Positions 6,030-8,252 of a stretch of 8,252 bases of DNA are shown one piece after another. Below the pieces are notes generated by a model. That model ran no database searches. It was not told where the DNA came from and saw only the letters and a list, made by a program, of their open reading frames with translations. A program made the position numbers and the translations under genes. The first letter of the stretch is position 1, and each line of letters begins with the position of its first letter. The stretch is from assembly GCA_013696905.1 (NCBI GenBank), contig JACCXP010000187.1, forward strand, positions 1 through 8,252. Direction: 5' to 3'. Source of the DNA: Thermoleophilaceae bacterium (GTDB taxonomy: Bacteria; Actinomycetota; Thermoleophilia; Solirubrobacterales; Thermoleophilaceae).

Positions 6030-6147
6030 AGCGCGCTCATCGTAATCGCCTCGGCGCCCCGTATGAGTAGCGTCTGGGGCATTCGGTCGCCCCGTCCCGG
6101 GCGTAGCATCCACCGGAGGGCGGCCACAGCGCTACAGGAGGTAGATG
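6030..6147. promoter_or_regulatory. Divergent intergenic region between CoA-transferase and SRPBCC genes
   Basis: About 118 bases separate the two divergent starts and must hold promoters in both directions if TTG 6029 is the real CoA-transferase start. On the plus strand TAGCAT (6104-6109) is a plausible -10 box; TTCGGT (6082-6087), 16 bases before it, is only a weak -35. On the minus strand TACGAT (6045-6040) resembles a -10 box but is very close to TTG 6029. No operator or riboswitch was recognised. Confidence 0.35.
6136..6141 (+). promoter_or_regulatory. Ribosome binding site of the SRPBCC gene
   Basis: A perfect AGGAGG is followed by two consecutive in-frame ATG codons, at 6145 (3 bases away) and 6148 (6 bases away). 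The spacing favours 6148 as the main start; the first ATG would add one Met. Confidence 0.85.
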
Positions 6148-6612
6148 ATGCCGACGATCGAACAGTCGATCGAGGTCCAGGTGCCCGTGCGCACCGCGTA
6201 CGACCAGTGGACCCAGTTCGAGCAGTTTCCGCAGTTCATGGAGGGGATCGAGGAGGTCCGCCAGCTCGACGACCAGCGCCTCCTGTGGGTGGCTGAGATC
6301 GCGGGCAAGCGCCACGAGTGGGAGGCGAAGATCACCGAGCAGCATCCCGACGAGCGGGTGGCGTGGAAGTCCGAGGACGGCAAGACGAACGCCGGCGTCG
6401 TGACCTTCCACCGCGTCGACGACGGCCGGACGCGCATCATGGTGCAGATGGACTGGGAGCCTGAGGGGATCGCCGAGAAGGTGGGCGGCGCGCTCGGCTT
6501 CGACGACCGCCGGCTGAAGGGCGATCTCGAGCGCTTCCGAGACATGATCGAGAGCAGAGGCGAGGAGACCGGCGCGTGGCGCGGAGAGGTGGAGCAGGAC
6601 AAGGTGAGCTGA
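6148..6612 (+). CDS. SRPBCC (START-like, polyketide cyclase/dehydrase-type) protein
   Basis: A 154-residue protein of the SRPBCC fold, a helix-grip with a deep hydrophobic pocket. The opening PTIEQSIEVQVPVRTAYDQW, then FEQFPQFMEGIEEVRQLDD, WVAEIAGKRHEWEAKITEQ, RVAWKSEDGKTNAGVVTFHR and DGRTRIMVQMDWEPEG are typical of the COQ10/cyclase-dehydrase branch found widely in actinobacteria. The C-terminal helix FDDRRLKGDLERFRDMIESR is followed by a short polar tail. There is no signal peptide or membrane helix, so it is probably cytosolic. The ligand or reaction cannot be told. A very strong AGGAGG suggests good translation. Its last 37 bases overlap the next gene in another frame, so the two are likely one transcript. 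Confidence 0.9.
   Translation: MPTIEQSIEVQVPVRTAYDQWTQFEQFPQFMEGIEEVRQLDDQRLLWVAEIAGKRHEWEAKITEQHPDERVAWKSEDGKTNAGVVTFHRVDDGRTRIMVQMDWEPEGIAEKVGGALGFDDRRLKGDLERFRDMIESRGEETGAWRGEVEQDKVS
6562..6567 (+). promoter_or_regulatory. Ribosome binding site inside the SRPBCC gene for the PH-like gene
   Basis: GAGGAG, inside the end of the SRPBCC coding region, lies 8 bases before GTG 6576 and supports that start for the downstream gene. Other in-frame choices, such as TTG 6651, lack a comparable site. Confidence 0.6.
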
Positions 6613-7007
6613 TCGACCGCGCCCGGGTCGATGCCGTCGCCCGGGCGCAGTTGACCCGCTCCCAGCGTTTGCTGTCGCGGCTGTCGCTCGGGCGACTGCC
6701 CGGGCGGCTGCACGACGACGAGCGCCTCGCCTTTCTCGGGCTCGGCCTCTTCATGCTCCGGCGGGGGCTGCTGGTCGTGACCGATCGCCGCGCGCTGTTC
6801 ACGGCCGACGGCCTCGGGATAAACGAGGAGTGGGAGCTGCCCTTCGACCGCATCGAGCGGGTCGACGTTCAGCCCGACTCGATCATCCCGTCGATCCTCG
6901 AGCTCGTCGTGGCCGGCAAGCGACTGCGGATCGAGGGAGTCCAACCCGACGAGCGGCTGCACGCGATCGCCGCCTTCATCAGGGAGCGGATGCCCCCGGC
7001 GGGGTGA
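6576..7007 (+). CDS. Small protein with a bacterial PH-like (YokE-type) domain
   Basis: A 143-residue protein. Residues 1-45 are basic and helical (ARVDAVARAQLTRSQRLLSR). From about 46, DDERLAFLGLGLFMLRRGLL leads into VVTDRRALF (67-75), then ELPFDRIERVDVQPDSIIPS (88-107), LELVVAGKRLRIEGV and a final helix HAIAAFIRERM. The TDRRxLF and PFDRIxxV pattern is that of bacterial pleckstrin-homology-like domains (YokE/bPH type), whose roles are mostly unknown and may include membrane or protein binding. There is no clear membrane helix, although 51-66 is rather hydrophobic. It overlaps the SRPBCC gene by 37 bases and should be translated from the same message. GTG 6576 is chosen for its internal ribosome binding site. 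It ends 3 bases before the converging MFS gene. Confidence 0.82.
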   Translation: MARRGGAGQGELIDRARVDAVARAQLTRSQRLLSRLSLGRLPGRLHDDERLAFLGLGLFMLRRGLLVVTDRRALFTADGLGINEEWELPFDRIERVDVQPDSIIPSILELVVAGKRLRIEGVQPDERLHAIAAFIRERMPPAG

Positions 7008-7019
7008 GCCCTATGGCTC
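7006..7019. terminator. Small hairpin across the convergent stops (tentative)
   Basis: GAGCC (7006-7010) and GGCTC (7015-7019) form a perfect 5-base stem with loop CTAT. It begins within the PH-like stop codon and contains the MFS stop codon. The stem is short and lacks a T-run, so a shared bidirectional terminator is only a possibility. Confidence 0.25.
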
Positions 7020-8249
7020 GCGTGCGTGGGCGCGGTGGGCCACGAGCAGCGCTCCCGCGCTCGCGCAGACGCAGATCCCGGCTCCGGCGAAGGCGACCGT
7101 GTAGCTGCCGGTGAACGTGCGCAGCGCGCCGGCAGCGAACGGCGCGGCGGCGCGCGCGCCGGTGACGAACAGCGCGAGCACGCCGTTGATGCCGGCGTAG
7201 CGCAGGGTGCCGTAGAACTCGCCCACGAGCGTCGCGCGCAGGAGCTCGGGCAGCCCGAAGCCGAACCCGAAGATGACGATGAATGCGGCGACCGCGACGG
7301 TCGCACCGGACCCCGCGCCCTGCGTCAGGAGCAGCAGCAGGACGGCCGCGCCCTGGGCGACGAAGATCCCGGCGTAGGTCACGCGCTCCGGCAGGACGCC
7401 GCGGAGACCGGTGGCGAGCAGCCGCCCGAGCACCTGCAGGATGCCGACGGCGCCCGCCGCGAACGCGGCCTCGGTGAGCGTGTAGCCGCGCTCGGCGAGG
7501 TAGGCCACCAGGTGCACGATCACGGCCACGCGTCCGAGCGTGACGAGCACCAGGCAGGCGGTCAGCCAGCGGAACGAGCGGCTGCGAAGGGCCTCGGAGC
7601 GAGCGCGGTCCGCCGCTCCCGGATCGCGCTCCTTGCGCTCGGGCACTACCTCGGGGCGGCGGCGCAGCAGGATGGTGTGAATCGGCAGGGCGGTGAGCGC
7701 GACGATCAGCGCCAGCACGAGCAGCGCGTGCCGCCACCCGTAGCTCGACACGAGCAGGCCCGACAGCGGCAGGAACGCCACGCTCGCGAGGCCCCCGAGC
7801 CCGGTCACAATCAGCAGCGCCGCCGGACGGCGGTCGCGAAACCAGGCCGCCACGACGGCGAAGGCCGGCTCGTAGAGGGTCGCAGCCATCGCGGCCCCGG
7901 CGAGCGCGAACAGCAGGTAGAAGAGGGGCAGCGAGTCGATCCGCGACCAGCCGATCAGCACGATCACGGTGAGCGCGCTGCCCGCGCTCATCAGCCCGCG
8001 CGGACCACGCCGGTCGAGCCAGCGCCCGACCGGCACCGCGAGCACGCCGGAGACGACGAGGCCAAGTGAGTAGGCGCCCGTCAGCTCGGCCGTCGACCAG
8101 CCGAGCTCGTCCTGCATCGGCACGAGGAAGACCCCGAACGCGTACACGAGCACGCCCCACGAGACGAGCTCCGTGAGGCCGAGCGACCACGCGAGGACCC
8201 AGCCGTAGTAGGAACGTCCTTCCTTGGGGCGAGCAGCCACGCCGGGCAT
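7011..8249 (-). CDS. Major facilitator superfamily (MFS) transporter
   Basis: A complete 412-residue inner-membrane secondary transporter with about 12 hydrophobic helices in two halves. The start, YYGWVLAWSLGLTELVSWGV, and FGVFLVPMQDELGWSTAELT resemble the oxalate/formate-antiporter and monocarboxylate-type MFS branch. GRWLDRRGPRGLM (75-87) is the family loop 2-3 signature (GxLaDRxGrR). AAWFRDRRPAALLIVTGLGG is the matching region around helices 4-5. A charged central loop (about 197-225, RRRPEVVPERKERDPG) splits the halves. The second half has LGRVAVIVHLVAYLAERGYT and FGFGFGLPELLRATLVGEFY. An anion or monocarboxylate substrate would fit the branch but is not shown. ATG 8249 is only three bases from the window edge, so its ribosome binding site is not visible and a start further upstream cannot be excluded. 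It converges on the PH-like gene and is not in its operon. Confidence 0.93.
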   Translation of the reverse strand: MPGVAARPKEGRSYYGWVLAWSLGLTELVSWGVLVYAFGVFLVPMQDELGWSTAELTGAYSLGLVVSGVLAVPVGRWLDRRGPRGLMSAGSALTVIVLIGWSRIDSLPLFYLLFALAGAAMAATLYEPAFAVVAAWFRDRRPAALLIVTGLGGLASVAFLPLSGLLVSSYGWRHALLVLALIVALTALPIHTILLRRRPEVVPERKERDPGAADRARSEALRSRSFRWLTACLVLVTLGRVAVIVHLVAYLAERGYTLTEAAFAAGAVGILQVLGRLLATGLRGVLPERVTYAGIFVAQGAAVLLLLLTQGAGSGATVAVAAFIVIFGFGFGLPELLRATLVGEFYGTLRYAGINGVLALFVTGARAAAPFAAGALRTFTGSYTVAFAGAGICVCASAGALLVAHRAHAREP

Positions 8250-8252
8250 TCT

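Noticed and set aside
7026..8069. Plus-strand open frame opposite the MFS gene
   Set aside because: It is hydrophilic, repetitive in Glu, Gln, Arg and Gly, and simply mirrors membrane-helix codons of the real transporter.
1..8252. CRISPR array, tRNA, rRNA, insertion sequence, phage or toxin-antitoxin genes
   Set aside because: I looked for regularly spaced repeats, cloverleaf-like sequences, transposase motifs and small paired genes and saw none. The inverted repeats seen are short local hairpins.

Overview
This is a GC-rich window, roughly 70% G+C by eye. GTG starts are frequent, Shine-Dalgarno sites are clear and gene packing is very dense. This fits a high-GC actinobacterium. The RecQ tail with a phosphoribosyltransferase-like end, the secreted SGNH hydrolase type and the GYD protein suggest Thermoleophilia/Solirubrobacterales, but that placement is an inference from general resemblance and not a database result.

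Left part (1-1378). The window opens with the C-terminal end of a RecQ-type DNA helicase. After it comes a small decay zone. It holds a GT-B glycosyltransferase remnant with a one-base frameshift and the middle of the gene missing, then an intact GYD-domain gene on the minus strand, then a SnoaL-like gene that keeps its ribosome binding site and start codon but carries a frameshift, a short internal deletion and a ruined 3' end.

Middle part (1375-4040). A secreted SGNH/GDSL hydrolase gene ends in two adjacent perfect inverted repeats and is followed by a complete Y-family DNA polymerase IV gene (dinB). dinB meets a minus-strand four-helix membrane protein gene tail to tail, and the two stop codons share one CTAG palindrome.

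Operon on the minus strand (6029 down to 3501). A CaiB/BaiF-type CoA-transferase gene overlaps a trehalose-6-phosphate phosphatase gene (otsB) by GTGA. The membrane protein gene follows 10 bases after otsB. The three are probably co-transcribed, although no shared pathway is obvious.

Right part (6030-8249). Divergent from the CoA-transferase gene is a two-gene plus-strand unit: an SRPBCC (START-like) protein and an overlapping small protein with a bacterial PH-like domain. It converges, with a 3-base gap, on a complete minus-strand MFS transporter gene whose start lies 3 bases from the window end.

I see no tRNA, rRNA, CRISPR array, insertion sequence or phage gene. I also do not see a convincing undescribed multi-gene system. 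The best leads are the paired gene remnants, the tandem hairpins at the end of the SGNH gene, and the Asp-to-Glu change at a metal-binding position of DinB.
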